Source: Amycolatopsis nivea
GTDB taxonomy: Bacteria > Actinomycetota > Actinomycetes > Mycobacteriales > Pseudonocardiaceae
Direction of reading: 5' to 3'
Assembly (NCBI RefSeq): GCF_004522235.1
Contig: NZ_SDLT01000038.1
Coordinates: 1-64,000 of the forward strand
Length of the DNA stretch: 64,000 nucleotides
Part shown: piece by piece, positions 58,241 through 64,000 of the stretch
How positions within the stretch are numbered: the stretch's first letter is position 1
Layout: every line of letters starts with the position of its first letter
The notes under the pieces: generated by a model
What the model was told of the DNA's origin: nothing
Databases searched by the model: none
The model's input: the letters and a program-made list of their open reading frames with translations, nothing else
Translations under genes and position numbers: made by a program

Positions 58241-58597
58241 TCAGCCGCGCGGGGCACGCGAACTGTCCGCGTGCGCGGTGCGCAGGTCGTCGAGCAGTTC
58301 GACCTGGCCCGACAGGACGCCGGTCAGGATCTCGCGCGCGACCGCCAGCAGTTCCGCGACCTGCGGGCTGATCAGCGAGTAGTAGACGCTCGACCCTTCC
58401 TTGCGCGTGGTGACCAGCCCCATCCGCCGCAGCACCGCGAGCTGCTGCGACAGGTTCGCCGGCTCGATCCCGACCTCCGGCAGCATCTCCGCGACCGCGT
58501 GCTCGCGCTGAGACAACAGCTCCAGCACCCGGATCCGCGCCGGATGGCCGAGCGTCTTGAAGAACTCGGCTTTCAGCTGGTAGAGCGGTCTGCTCAC
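58241..58597 (-). CDS. ArsR/SmtB-family regulator
   Basis: The 118-residue protein is a winged-helix ArsR regulator (HPARIRVLELLSQREHAVAE, then IEPANLSQQLAVLRRMGLVT, then VYYSLI). No CxC or CxxC metal site is seen in the usual helix, so it may respond to a non-metal signal. GTG 58597 is chosen because a longer frame starting at TTG 58648 would lie inside the operator at 58638-58675. It heads the operon with the 54-residue protein and the malic-enzyme-like gene. Confidence 0.9.
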   Translation of the reverse strand: MSRPLYQLKAEFFKTLGHPARIRVLELLSQREHAVAEMLPEVGIEPANLSQQLAVLRRMGLVTTRKEGSSVYYSLISPQVAELLAVAREILTGVLSGQVELLDDLRTAHADSSRAPRG

Positions 58598-58637
58598 GGG
58601 TGCCGCCTTCGGTCCGGGTCCGCCCTCTCGACCGGAC

Positions 58638-58675
58638 GGGTTCAGCAATTGCGAATATTAGCAATTGCTGAACCC
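58638..58675. promoter_or_regulatory. ArsR operator, 15-bp perfect arms
   Basis: GGGTTCAGCAATTGC (58638-58652) and GCAATTGCTGAACCC (58661-58675) are perfect inverted repeats around GAATATTA. The AT-rich site just upstream of the ArsR start is the probable autoregulatory operator. GCAATTGC itself is a palindrome, so each arm holds an 8-bp half. Confidence 0.85.
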
Positions 58676-58685
58676 GCGGGGTCTG

Positions 58686-59537
58686 TCAGCTTCCCTCCGG
58701 AGCGAACTCAGCCGCGTGATCGGCCACCCACTGGGCGAAAGTCCGCGCCGGAACCCCGGTGACGTCCTCGACCGTCGTCGTCGGCCGGTCGGGTTCGCTG
58801 CCAGCCAAGCGGGCAAACGCGTCGAGCATGGCGTCCGCGTACTTCGCCGGAATCCGCTGGAGAAGAAGTTCGCGCGCAACCTCCCGCGGCACCTCCTCCC
58901 AGCGAGTCTCCCGGCCGATCACCTCGCCGATCACCCGGACCTGCTCAGCCTGCGTGAGCGCAGCGGGCCCAGTCAGGTCGTACTTCGCCCCAACATGCCC
59001 TTCGGAAGTCAGCGCAGTCACCGCGACCGCCGCCATATCGGCTTCGTGGATGAGCGTGGAGTACACCGAACCGTAAGCCCCGCGCACGACGCCGTCCTCG
59101 CGAATTTGCGATGCCCAGCCAAGGGTGTTGGTCGCGAACCCGTGCGGTTGAAGGAACGTCCACTCCAGACTGGTCCGCTCGATCGCCTTCTCCACCGCAC
59201 GATGAACCTGACTGATCGCGTCATCCGAGTCCCCGCGCGCCGCGGCCGACGAGAGCAGCACCAGCCGACGAGCACTGCCCGCGATCGTGTCCGCGATCGC
59301 CTCGGCCGGGTCGCCGGAAATCAACGGCCACATCAAGAAGACCGAGCCCACCCCTCGCAACGCAGCTCGCAGACTGTCCAAATCAGACAGATCACCGGGA
59401 ACGACTTCAACGCCGGCAGGCAGATCGGCCTTCTCCGGCCGCCGAGCCAGCGCACGCACCGGAAGACCGCGCTCGGCCAACTGGACGGCCACCTGACGGC
59501 CGACGTTGCCGGTAGCGCCGATCACCAAAACAGTCAC
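58686..59537 (-). CDS. NmrA-like NAD(P)H-binding protein
   Basis: The 283-residue atypical SDR has the Rossmann motif GATGNVG (7-13), the LVLLSSAAARGD strand and no YxxxK, as in NmrA/quinone-oxidoreductase-like proteins. GTG 59537 begins MTVLVIGATGN. It is divergent from an HxlR regulator, a pairing seen often for redox or electrophile-responsive reductases. It is similar in plan to the protein at 18249-19085. Confidence 0.88.
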   Translation of the reverse strand: MTVLVIGATGNVGRQVAVQLAERGLPVRALARRPEKADLPAGVEVVPGDLSDLDSLRAALRGVGSVFLMWPLISGDPAEAIADTIAGSARRLVLLSSAAARGDSDDAISQVHRAVEKAIERTSLEWTFLQPHGFATNTLGWASQIREDGVVRGAYGSVYSTLIHEADMAAVAVTALTSEGHVGAKYDLTGPAALTQAEQVRVIGEVIGRETRWEEVPREVARELLLQRIPAKYADAMLDAFARLAGSEPDRPTTTVEDVTGVPARTFAQWVADHAAEFAPEGS

Positions 59538-59584
59538 GGGTCGTACCTCCTTGTGTCGCAGTGAAGCTCACCGTAGGTTCTGGG

Positions 59585-59619
59585 CTAACTTTTGGTAAGG
59601 ACGCACCGTGGGGTAAGCT
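59585..59619 (+). promoter_or_regulatory. HxlR operator and leaderless promoter
   Basis: CTAACTTTTGGTAAG (59585-59599) is a near-palindrome of the kind bound by HxlR regulators. TTGGTA (59592-59597) and TAAGCT (59614-59619), 16 bp apart, form a promoter that places the start of transcription at the HxlR ATG. The operator overlaps the -35 box. Confidence 0.65.
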
Positions 59620-59625
59620 CCGGAC

Positions 59626-60033
59626 ATGGGAGTAGGCACCGAGGCAGGACGCCGCACCGCCCCGGACCCGGGTGACGCGTTCAACAGCGACTGCCCCGGC
59701 CGGACGGTGCTCGACCACGTGTGCAGCCGCTGGGGCACGCTGATCCTGCTGTCCTTGCGCGATCGCCCGGCGCGCTTCTACGAACTGCGCGACACGATCG
59801 GCGGGATCAGCGAGAAGATGCTGTCGCAGAACCTGCGCACCCTCACCCGCGACGGGTTGATCCATCGCGAGGTGGAGCCCGCTACGCCGCCCAAGGTGAC
59901 GTACTCGCTCACGGAGCTTGGGCAGGAACTGGCGACGCCGCTGGAGGGCCTGCTGGAGTGGGTCCGCGTGCGGGCGGTGGATGTGGTGAAGGCGCAGCGA
60001 AGGCATGATCGGCAGCACAAGCCTTCGACCTGA
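59626..60033 (+). CDS. HxlR-family regulator
   Basis: The 135-residue winged-helix protein has the HxlR core: CPGRTVLDHVCSRWGTLILL with a conserved cysteine near residue 23, FYELRDTIGGISEKMLSQNL and VEPATPPKVTYSLTELG. Members sense quinones or aldehydes through the N-terminal cysteine and control a divergent reductase gene. Here the NmrA-like gene is divergent, with a matching operator. The mRNA is probably leaderless (TAAGCT 6 nt before ATG). Confidence 0.92.
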   Translation: MGVGTEAGRRTAPDPGDAFNSDCPGRTVLDHVCSRWGTLILLSLRDRPARFYELRDTIGGISEKMLSQNLRTLTRDGLIHREVEPATPPKVTYSLTELGQELATPLEGLLEWVRVRAVDVVKAQRRHDRQHKPST

Positions 60034-60077
60034 CTGCGTGCTCGCTGCGGCAGTGCTGGCTCAGTAGGATCTGCGGT

Positions 60078-60416
60078 GTGACAGCTGCATCGGGGAAACG
60101 GCCGAAACCCATCGCTCAGTGCCAGGACGTGCACGAGGTTCTCGACGAGATCCGGCTTCGCCCGGGAATGTGGCTTCGGCAGCGTTCTCTGCAGGACTTG
60201 CAGAGCATCCTCTTCGGTTACAGCGTCGCCCTGGACGTGCACGGATGCGATGAGGAGTTCGCACTGGGGCCTGCCGGCCCGTTCGCGCAATGGATCGAGG
60301 CTCGCTACGGCTGGCCGATGGCCGCGGGATGGGCGGTCGCCATCGAAGGGCACGCCGAGGGCGAGGAGCCGCTAAACGTGTTCTTCCGGCTCCTCGACGA
60401 GTACCAGACCCGCTGA
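60078..60416 (+). CDS. Uncharacterised 112-residue protein
   Basis: The family is not named with confidence. The protein opens with DVHEVLDEIRLRPGMWL, then LQDLQSILFGYSVAL, and has a conserved-looking ARYGWPMAAGWAVAIEG centre. The RPGMWL plus FGY pattern occurs in small actinobacterial proteins of unknown function, some near toxin/immunity loci. GTG 60078 has TAGGAT (60065-60070) 7 nt upstream, so it appears leaderless. It stands alone and ends before the hairpin at 60442-60510. Confidence 0.65.
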   Translation: MTAASGKRPKPIAQCQDVHEVLDEIRLRPGMWLRQRSLQDLQSILFGYSVALDVHGCDEEFALGPAGPFAQWIEARYGWPMAAGWAVAIEGHAEGEEPLNVFFRLLDEYQTR

Positions 60417-60441
60417 ACTCCGTGAGCGCGCTCGACGCGGT

Positions 60442-60510
60442 GTTCAGACGGCCTGGCTGCTCTGACGGCCCGCAAGAGACCTGATCATGAGCAGCCAGAC
60501 CCGTCCGAAC
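60442..60510. terminator. Long imperfect hairpin between convergent genes
   Basis: GTTCAGACGGCCTGGCTGCTC (60442-60462, written as GTTCAGACGG and CCTGGCTGCTC) pairs with 60489-60510 with two mismatches across a 26-nt loop. It separates the 112-residue protein gene from the convergent acyl-CoA dehydrogenase gene. Confidence 0.6.
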
Positions 60511-60526
60511 TACCGGGTCGGAAACG

Positions 60527-61681
60527 TCAGCCCTTCAGCAACTGCCGAGCCATCACCAGACGCTGGATCTGGTTCGTGCCCTCGTAAATCTGCGTGATCT
60601 TCGCGTCCCGCATCATGCGTTCCAGCGGGAAGTCGCGCGTGTAGCCGTACCCGCCCAGCAGCTGGACCGCGTCCGTTGTCACGCTCATCGCCACGTCCGA
60701 CGCGTGACACTTGGCCGCCGCGCCGAAGAACGACAGGTCGTCGTCGCCTCGTTCGGACTTCGCGGCCGCGGTGTACACCATCTGGCGCGCCGTCTCGACT
60801 GCCATCGCCATGTCCGCCAGCATGAACTGGATGCCCTGGAAATCCGCGATGTGCTTGCCGAACTGCTTGCGCTCCTTGACATATCCCAGCGCGTGGTCCA
60901 GCGCGCCCTGCGCGATGCCGACGGCCTGCGCAGCGATCGTCACGCGGGTGTGGTCCAGCGTCTTCAGGGCGATCTTCAGGCCCTGACCCGGCTCGCCGAC
61001 CATGCGGTCGCCCGGGATGCGGACCTGGTCGAACAGCAGTTCACGCGTCGGCGAGCCCTTGATGCCCAGTTTCTTTTCCTTGGCACCGAAGGAGAACCCC
61101 GGGTCGGACTTCTCGACCACGAAGGCGCTCACGTTGGCGCCGCGGCGGCCGTCGGGGTCGGTTACCGCCAGGACCGTGTAGTACTCGGAGAAGCCCGCGT
61201 TGGTGATCCACGACTTCTGTCCATTGAGGATCCAGTCGTCGCCGGAAGGGGTGGCGCGGCAACGCATCGAGGCGGTGTCCGAGCCTGCGTCGCGTTCGGA
61301 CAGTCCATACGAGAATCCCGCTTCGCCCGAAGCCAGCGGGGCCAGGTACTTCGCCTTGACGTCCTCGTTCGCGGCCAGGATCAGCGGCAGGCTGCCGAGT
61401 TTGTTCACCGCGGGGATGAGCGAGGACGAAGCGCACACGCGCGCCACTTCCTCGATCACGATGCAGGTGGCCAGCGCGTCGGCACCGGCGCCGCCGTACT
61501 GCTCCGGCACGTGCGGGGCGTGGAAGTCCGACGCGACCAGTGCGTCGTAGGACGCCTTGGGGAATTCTTCGCGCTCGTCGGCCTCCGCGGCGTGCGGGGC
61601 GATCTGCTCTTCGGCGACCGCGCGCACGGCTTCGCGGATCGCTTCGTGGTCTTCGTTGATTTTGAACAGGTCGAAGCTCAT
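60527..61681 (-). CDS. Acyl-CoA dehydrogenase
   Basis: The 384-residue FAD enzyme introduces the alpha,beta double bond into acyl-CoA in beta-oxidation or branched-chain amino-acid breakdown. It has the signatures LSERDAGSDTASM (substrate/FAD loop), WITNAG, LDHTRVTIAAQAVGIAQGAL, RKQFGKHIADFQ and the catalytic-base region IYEGTNQIQR with Glu367, the position used by short-chain and most bacterial enzymes. ATG 61681 follows GGCGAGGAG. It is cotranscribed with the hydroxyacyl-CoA dehydrogenase gene 20 bp upstream. Confidence 0.95.
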   Translation of the reverse strand: MSFDLFKINEDHEAIREAVRAVAEEQIAPHAAEADEREEFPKASYDALVASDFHAPHVPEQYGGAGADALATCIVIEEVARVCASSSLIPAVNKLGSLPLILAANEDVKAKYLAPLASGEAGFSYGLSERDAGSDTASMRCRATPSGDDWILNGQKSWITNAGFSEYYTVLAVTDPDGRRGANVSAFVVEKSDPGFSFGAKEKKLGIKGSPTRELLFDQVRIPGDRMVGEPGQGLKIALKTLDHTRVTIAAQAVGIAQGALDHALGYVKERKQFGKHIADFQGIQFMLADMAMAVETARQMVYTAAAKSERGDDDLSFFGAAAKCHASDVAMSVTTDAVQLLGGYGYTRDFPLERMMRDAKITQIYEGTNQIQRLVMARQLLKG

Positions 61682-61701
61682 CGGGTTCTCCTCGCCGGAA
61701 C

Positions 61702-62553
61702 TCAGTAGGTGTAGAAGCCGCGGCCGGTCTTGCGGCCAAGCAGGCCGGCGTCGACCATGCGGGCCAGCAGCGGCGGCGGCGCGTACAGCGGCTCCTTGAA
61801 CTCCTCGTACAGCGATTCCGCGACCGCCTTCGTGGTGTCCAGTCCGATCAGGTCGGCCAGCGCGAGCGGGCCCTGCGGGTGCGCGGCGCCGCGCACGAGG
61901 CCCTCGTCGATGGCTTCCTTCGTCGCGAAGCCGGACTCCAGCATGCGCACCGCGGCGAGGATGAACGGGATCAGCAGCGCGTTCACCACGAATCCGGCGC
62001 GGTCCTGGCACAGGATCGCGTGCTTGCCGAGGGTCTCCTCGGCGAACTTCCGCGCGCGGTCGGTGGTCTCGTCGCCGGTGAGCAGGCTCGGCACCAGCTC
62101 GACCAGCGGCAGCACCGGGACCGGGTTGAAGAAGTGGATGCCGAGCACCTGCGCCGGGCGCTCCGTCGCGGTGCCGAGCTTCATGATCGGGATCGACGAC
62201 GTGTTGGAGGCCAGCACCGCGTCCGGCGCGGCGACGATCTTGTCCAGCTTCGCGAACAGCTCCGCCTTGACCGCCTCGTTCTCGACGATCGCCTCGACGA
62301 CGAGCGTGCGGTCGGCCAGGTCGTCGAGGTCCTCGGTGATCCGGATCCGGTCCAGCACCTCGGCCGCGGACGCGATCTTCCCCTTGCGCTCGGCCCGCCC
62401 CAGCGACGCCTCCAGCCGCGCCCGGCCCGCGTCGGCGGCCGCCCGGCTCGATTCGACCGCCACGACGTCCAGCCCGGCCCGGGCGCACACCTCGGCGATC
62501 CCCGCCCCCATCTGGCCGCAGCCGACCACGCCGACGAGCTCCACGTGCCTCAC
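61702..62553 (-). CDS. 3-hydroxybutyryl-CoA dehydrogenase
   Basis: The 283-residue NAD enzyme oxidises (S)-3-hydroxyacyl-CoA. It has the Rossmann motif GCGQMGAGIAEV (11-22), SNTSS, GIHFFNPVPVLPLVE with catalytic His140 and Glu152, and the C-terminal dimer domain ending KTGRGFYTY, the monofunctional FadB2/Hbd type. GTG 62553 follows GGAGGG by 5 nt. It is the first gene of an operon with acyl-CoA dehydrogenase and is divergent from a TetR gene with a palindrome between them. Confidence 0.95.
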   Translation of the reverse strand: MRHVELVGVVGCGQMGAGIAEVCARAGLDVVAVESSRAAADAGRARLEASLGRAERKGKIASAAEVLDRIRITEDLDDLADRTLVVEAIVENEAVKAELFAKLDKIVAAPDAVLASNTSSIPIMKLGTATERPAQVLGIHFFNPVPVLPLVELVPSLLTGDETTDRARKFAEETLGKHAILCQDRAGFVVNALLIPFILAAVRMLESGFATKEAIDEGLVRGAAHPQGPLALADLIGLDTTKAVAESLYEEFKEPLYAPPPLLARMVDAGLLGRKTGRGFYTY

Positions 62554-62583
62554 CCATCCCTCCGGTACTTGGTTTCATGATAA

Positions 62584-62598
62584 CGGTACTCAGTACCG
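62584..62598. promoter_or_regulatory. TetR operator upstream of beta-oxidation operon
   Basis: CGGTACTCAGTACCG is a perfect 15-bp palindrome with a central C. It lies about 30 bp before the dehydrogenase start and 96 bp before the TetR gene. Fatty-acid-responsive TetR regulators often use such sites. Confidence 0.75.
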
Positions 62599-62693
62599 GC
62601 GAGTAGGCGAGAGCGGGGTGGCCCACCTCACCCTGCTCCCGCGCGGCCGCGTCCGATTAGGCTGGCCGCAGCGTGCGTGCGAAAGGTGGCCCG

Positions 62694-63362
62694 ATGCCCG
62701 AGAAACCGGCCAAGCAACGGCTGACCGAGGCCGCGTTCGCGCTGTTCGAGGAACGCGGCTACGACCAGACGACGGTGGACGACATCACCGACCGCGCGGG
62801 CGTGGGGCGCAGCACGTTCTTCCGTGCGTTCCGGTCCAAAGAGGACGTGATCTTCCCCGACCACGAGGTGCTGCTGAGCGCGATCGAGGCCCGGCTGGCC
62901 GGATCCGACCCGCGCACGGCGATCGTCGCGGTCACCGAAGCCGCGCGACTGGTGCTGCGGCATTACGTCGCGGAAGGCGACCTCGCGCTGGCGCGCTACC
63001 GGCTCACCCGCAGCGTGCCCGCACTGCGCGCGCGGGAAATCGCGGGCACGCGGCAGTATCAACGGCTGTTCCAGGAATTCGTCCACCGCTGGATGGGCGG
63101 CGGCGAAGAAACCGCGCTGCGCGCCGAACTCATGGCGGCCGCGGTGGTGACGGCGCACAACCACGTCCTTCGGCGATGGCTGCGCGGACAGGCTGCGGAC
63201 CCGGAGGCGGCCTTCGACGCCGCGATGGCGGACACGGTCGCGCTGTTCGGCAATACTGGTGAGACGGAGACGACGGTGGTCGCTTTCCGGACGGGCAAAG
63301 ACCTTTCCGCGGTGCTGCCGGGGTTGCGCAAGCTGCTCGGTGACGAGGGCACGCTCGGCTGA
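62694..63362 (+). CDS. TetR-family regulator
   Basis: The 222-residue protein has a TetR HTH (VDDITDRAGVGRSTFFRAFR at about 31-50) and a helical ligand-binding domain. ATG 62694 after GAAAGGTGG begins MPEKPAKQRL; an upstream GTG is possible. It is divergent from the 3-hydroxybutyryl-CoA/acyl-CoA dehydrogenase operon and probably represses it in response to an acyl-CoA. A decayed copy of its 3' end follows at 63399-63490. Confidence 0.9.
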   Translation: MPEKPAKQRLTEAAFALFEERGYDQTTVDDITDRAGVGRSTFFRAFRSKEDVIFPDHEVLLSAIEARLAGSDPRTAIVAVTEAARLVLRHYVAEGDLALARYRLTRSVPALRAREIAGTRQYQRLFQEFVHRWMGGGEETALRAELMAAAVVTAHNHVLRRWLRGQAADPEAAFDAAMADTVALFGNTGETETTVVAFRTGKDLSAVLPGLRKLLGDEGTLG

Positions 63363-63398
63363 ACGGCTACCGCGCCTGGTCGCTCACAAGCAGCGTTG

Positions 63399-63490
63399 GA
63401 TGCCGCGATGGCGACACCGGCGATACGGAGACGACGGTGGTCGTCTCCGTATCGGCAAAGACCTTTTCATCGGACTGCTCGGCTACCAGG
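63399..63490 (+). pseudogene. Decayed duplicate of the TetR gene 3' end
   Basis: The stretch repeats, with deletions and changes, the end of the TetR gene. GCCGCGATGGCG, ACGGAGACGACGGTGGTCG, GGCAAAGACCTTT and TGCTCGGC occur in the same order as at 63219-63359, but spacing is shortened and the frame is lost. It looks like an old partial tandem duplication. It lies between the TetR gene and the convergent YbaB-like gene. Confidence 0.65.
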
Positions 63491-64000
63491 CCTCGTCGAA
63501 CCGCACGCCAGCCTCGTACCAATCCTCGTCGCTCACCGGGCGCTCCGGTTCCGCGGAACGTTCGGGGTCGGAGGTGCGGTTGCGGAGGTAGTCGCCCTCG
63601 CCCTGCACAGCCGAAGCGGCCGCCGGGTTCCGGGAGACCGCGGGCTTCTCCGGCGCGGCAACGGGTTTCGGCTCGGCAGGCGCGGGAGACGGCCTCGGCT
63701 CGGCGGGCGGAGCGGGTCGCCGGGGAGCCGGAGTCGCGGGCGCGGCTTCGGGGGTGAACCCGGCCCGCCACTTCAGGCGGTCCATCACGTATCCGCGGGT
63801 GCCGAGCGGAGCCAGCAGCGCCGCCGTGCGGTTCGCCGATTCCCGTTGCGCTTCGGCGTACGTGCGCAGAACCAGCGCGGCCAGCTCGTCCGGCGGCAGA
63901 TTCCGTACTGTGCCGGACAGTTTCAGTCCCGTGAGGACACCGTCGGTGTTGACCGTGGCGGTGACCGCGTTGCCGGGCGAGGACGCCTCGACCGACAACG
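63483..64000 (-). CDS. YbaB/EbfC-like DNA-binding family protein, partial at window edge
   Basis: The gene runs off the right end of the window, so its start is missing. The visible part begins SVEASSPGNAVTATVNTDGV, then LTGLKLSGTVRNLPPDELAA, the core of the YbaB/EbfC nucleoid-associated family as found in actinobacterial ESX and polymorphic-toxin neighbourhoods. A Pro/Ala-rich low-complexity linker (about 80-130 of the visible part) and an acidic C-terminal end (DEDWYEAGVRFDEAW) follow. The protein may bind DNA or serve as an accessory factor; genes beyond 64000 would help. Confidence 0.75.
   Translation of the reverse strand, partial: LSVEASSPGNAVTATVNTDGVLTGLKLSGTVRNLPPDELAALVLRTYAEAQRESANRTAALLAPLGTRGYVMDRLKWRAGFTPEAAPATPAPRRPAPPAEPRPSPAPAEPKPVAAPEKPAVSRNPAAASAVQGEGDYLRNRTSDPERSAEPERPVSDEDWYEAGVRFDEAW

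Overview
The window is high-GC DNA (roughly 70% or more) that reads as the chromosome of an actinomycete, most likely a Pseudonocardiaceae member such as Amycolatopsis. That inference rests on codon use, many GTG starts, several leaderless starts behind TAnnnT boxes, the dense set of TetR, GntR, LysR, HxlR and ArsR regulators, P450s, many secreted proteases, and long perfect inverted repeats at gene ends. I see no rRNA, tRNA, CRISPR array, transposase or integrase. The window ends inside a YbaB/EbfC-like gene.

Layout. 1-905 is non-coding and packed with hairpin-forming repeats. 906-7.1 kb holds two uncharacterised genes, a DMT transporter facing a LysR regulator, an HNH endonuclease behind a candidate leader peptide plus terminator, a PucR-like regulator and an HSL-type esterase. 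7.1-12 kb holds two tiny coupled membrane proteins facing a TetR regulator with two operator copies, a Fur regulator coupled to a KatA catalase, and an ABC-F protein. 12-18.2 kb holds two orphan immunity-protein homologues, a YeiH-type exporter facing a GntR regulator, a thioesterase, and a DGPF/YCII protein coupled to an ECF42-type sigma factor. 18.2-25.3 kb holds an NmrA-like reductase, a secreted SH3 protein, a trypsin, a 1.2-kb non-coding repeat region, a Cmx-type exporter and enolase. 25.6-30.3 kb holds a Tat-exported phosphoesterase, a P450 tail-to-tail with an alpha-methylacyl-CoA racemase, and an MT0933-like protein with a Q/G repeat tail. 30.8-38 kb holds a methyltransferase, a YtrA-type GntR/ABC locus, and an ornithine cyclodeaminase/GntR/MFS locus.

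38-52.7 kb is the most unusual part. It has a large secreted protease of subtilisin type whose active site looks sedolisin-like. Next come two overlapping LysR genes facing a cyclodipeptide synthase (CDPS, NYH subfamily). The CDPS is coupled to an NCS1 permease fused in frame to a rhodanese, followed by an exported thioredoxin, a proteinase-K-like subtilase and an MFS exporter. The region ends with a 1099-residue protein that carries an S53 sedolisin and, nested inside an Ig-like repeat, a complete S1 trypsin-like domain.

52.7-64 kb holds an HTH regulator, a TetR with an extra C-terminal domain facing a P450 across a 25-bp palindrome, HdeD and DUF6069 membrane proteins, a degenerate malic-enzyme-like protein, an ArsR with a very clear operator, an NmrA/HxlR pair, a 3-hydroxyacyl-CoA and acyl-CoA dehydrogenase operon with a divergent TetR, and the truncated YbaB-like gene.

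The genes most plausibly working together are CDPS, permease-rhodanese, thioredoxin, subtilase and MFS (a small biosynthetic or export locus); Fur with catalase; DGPF protein with ECF42 sigma; and 3-hydroxybutyryl-CoA dehydrogenase with acyl-CoA dehydrogenase. All functional calls come from reading motifs; no database search was run.
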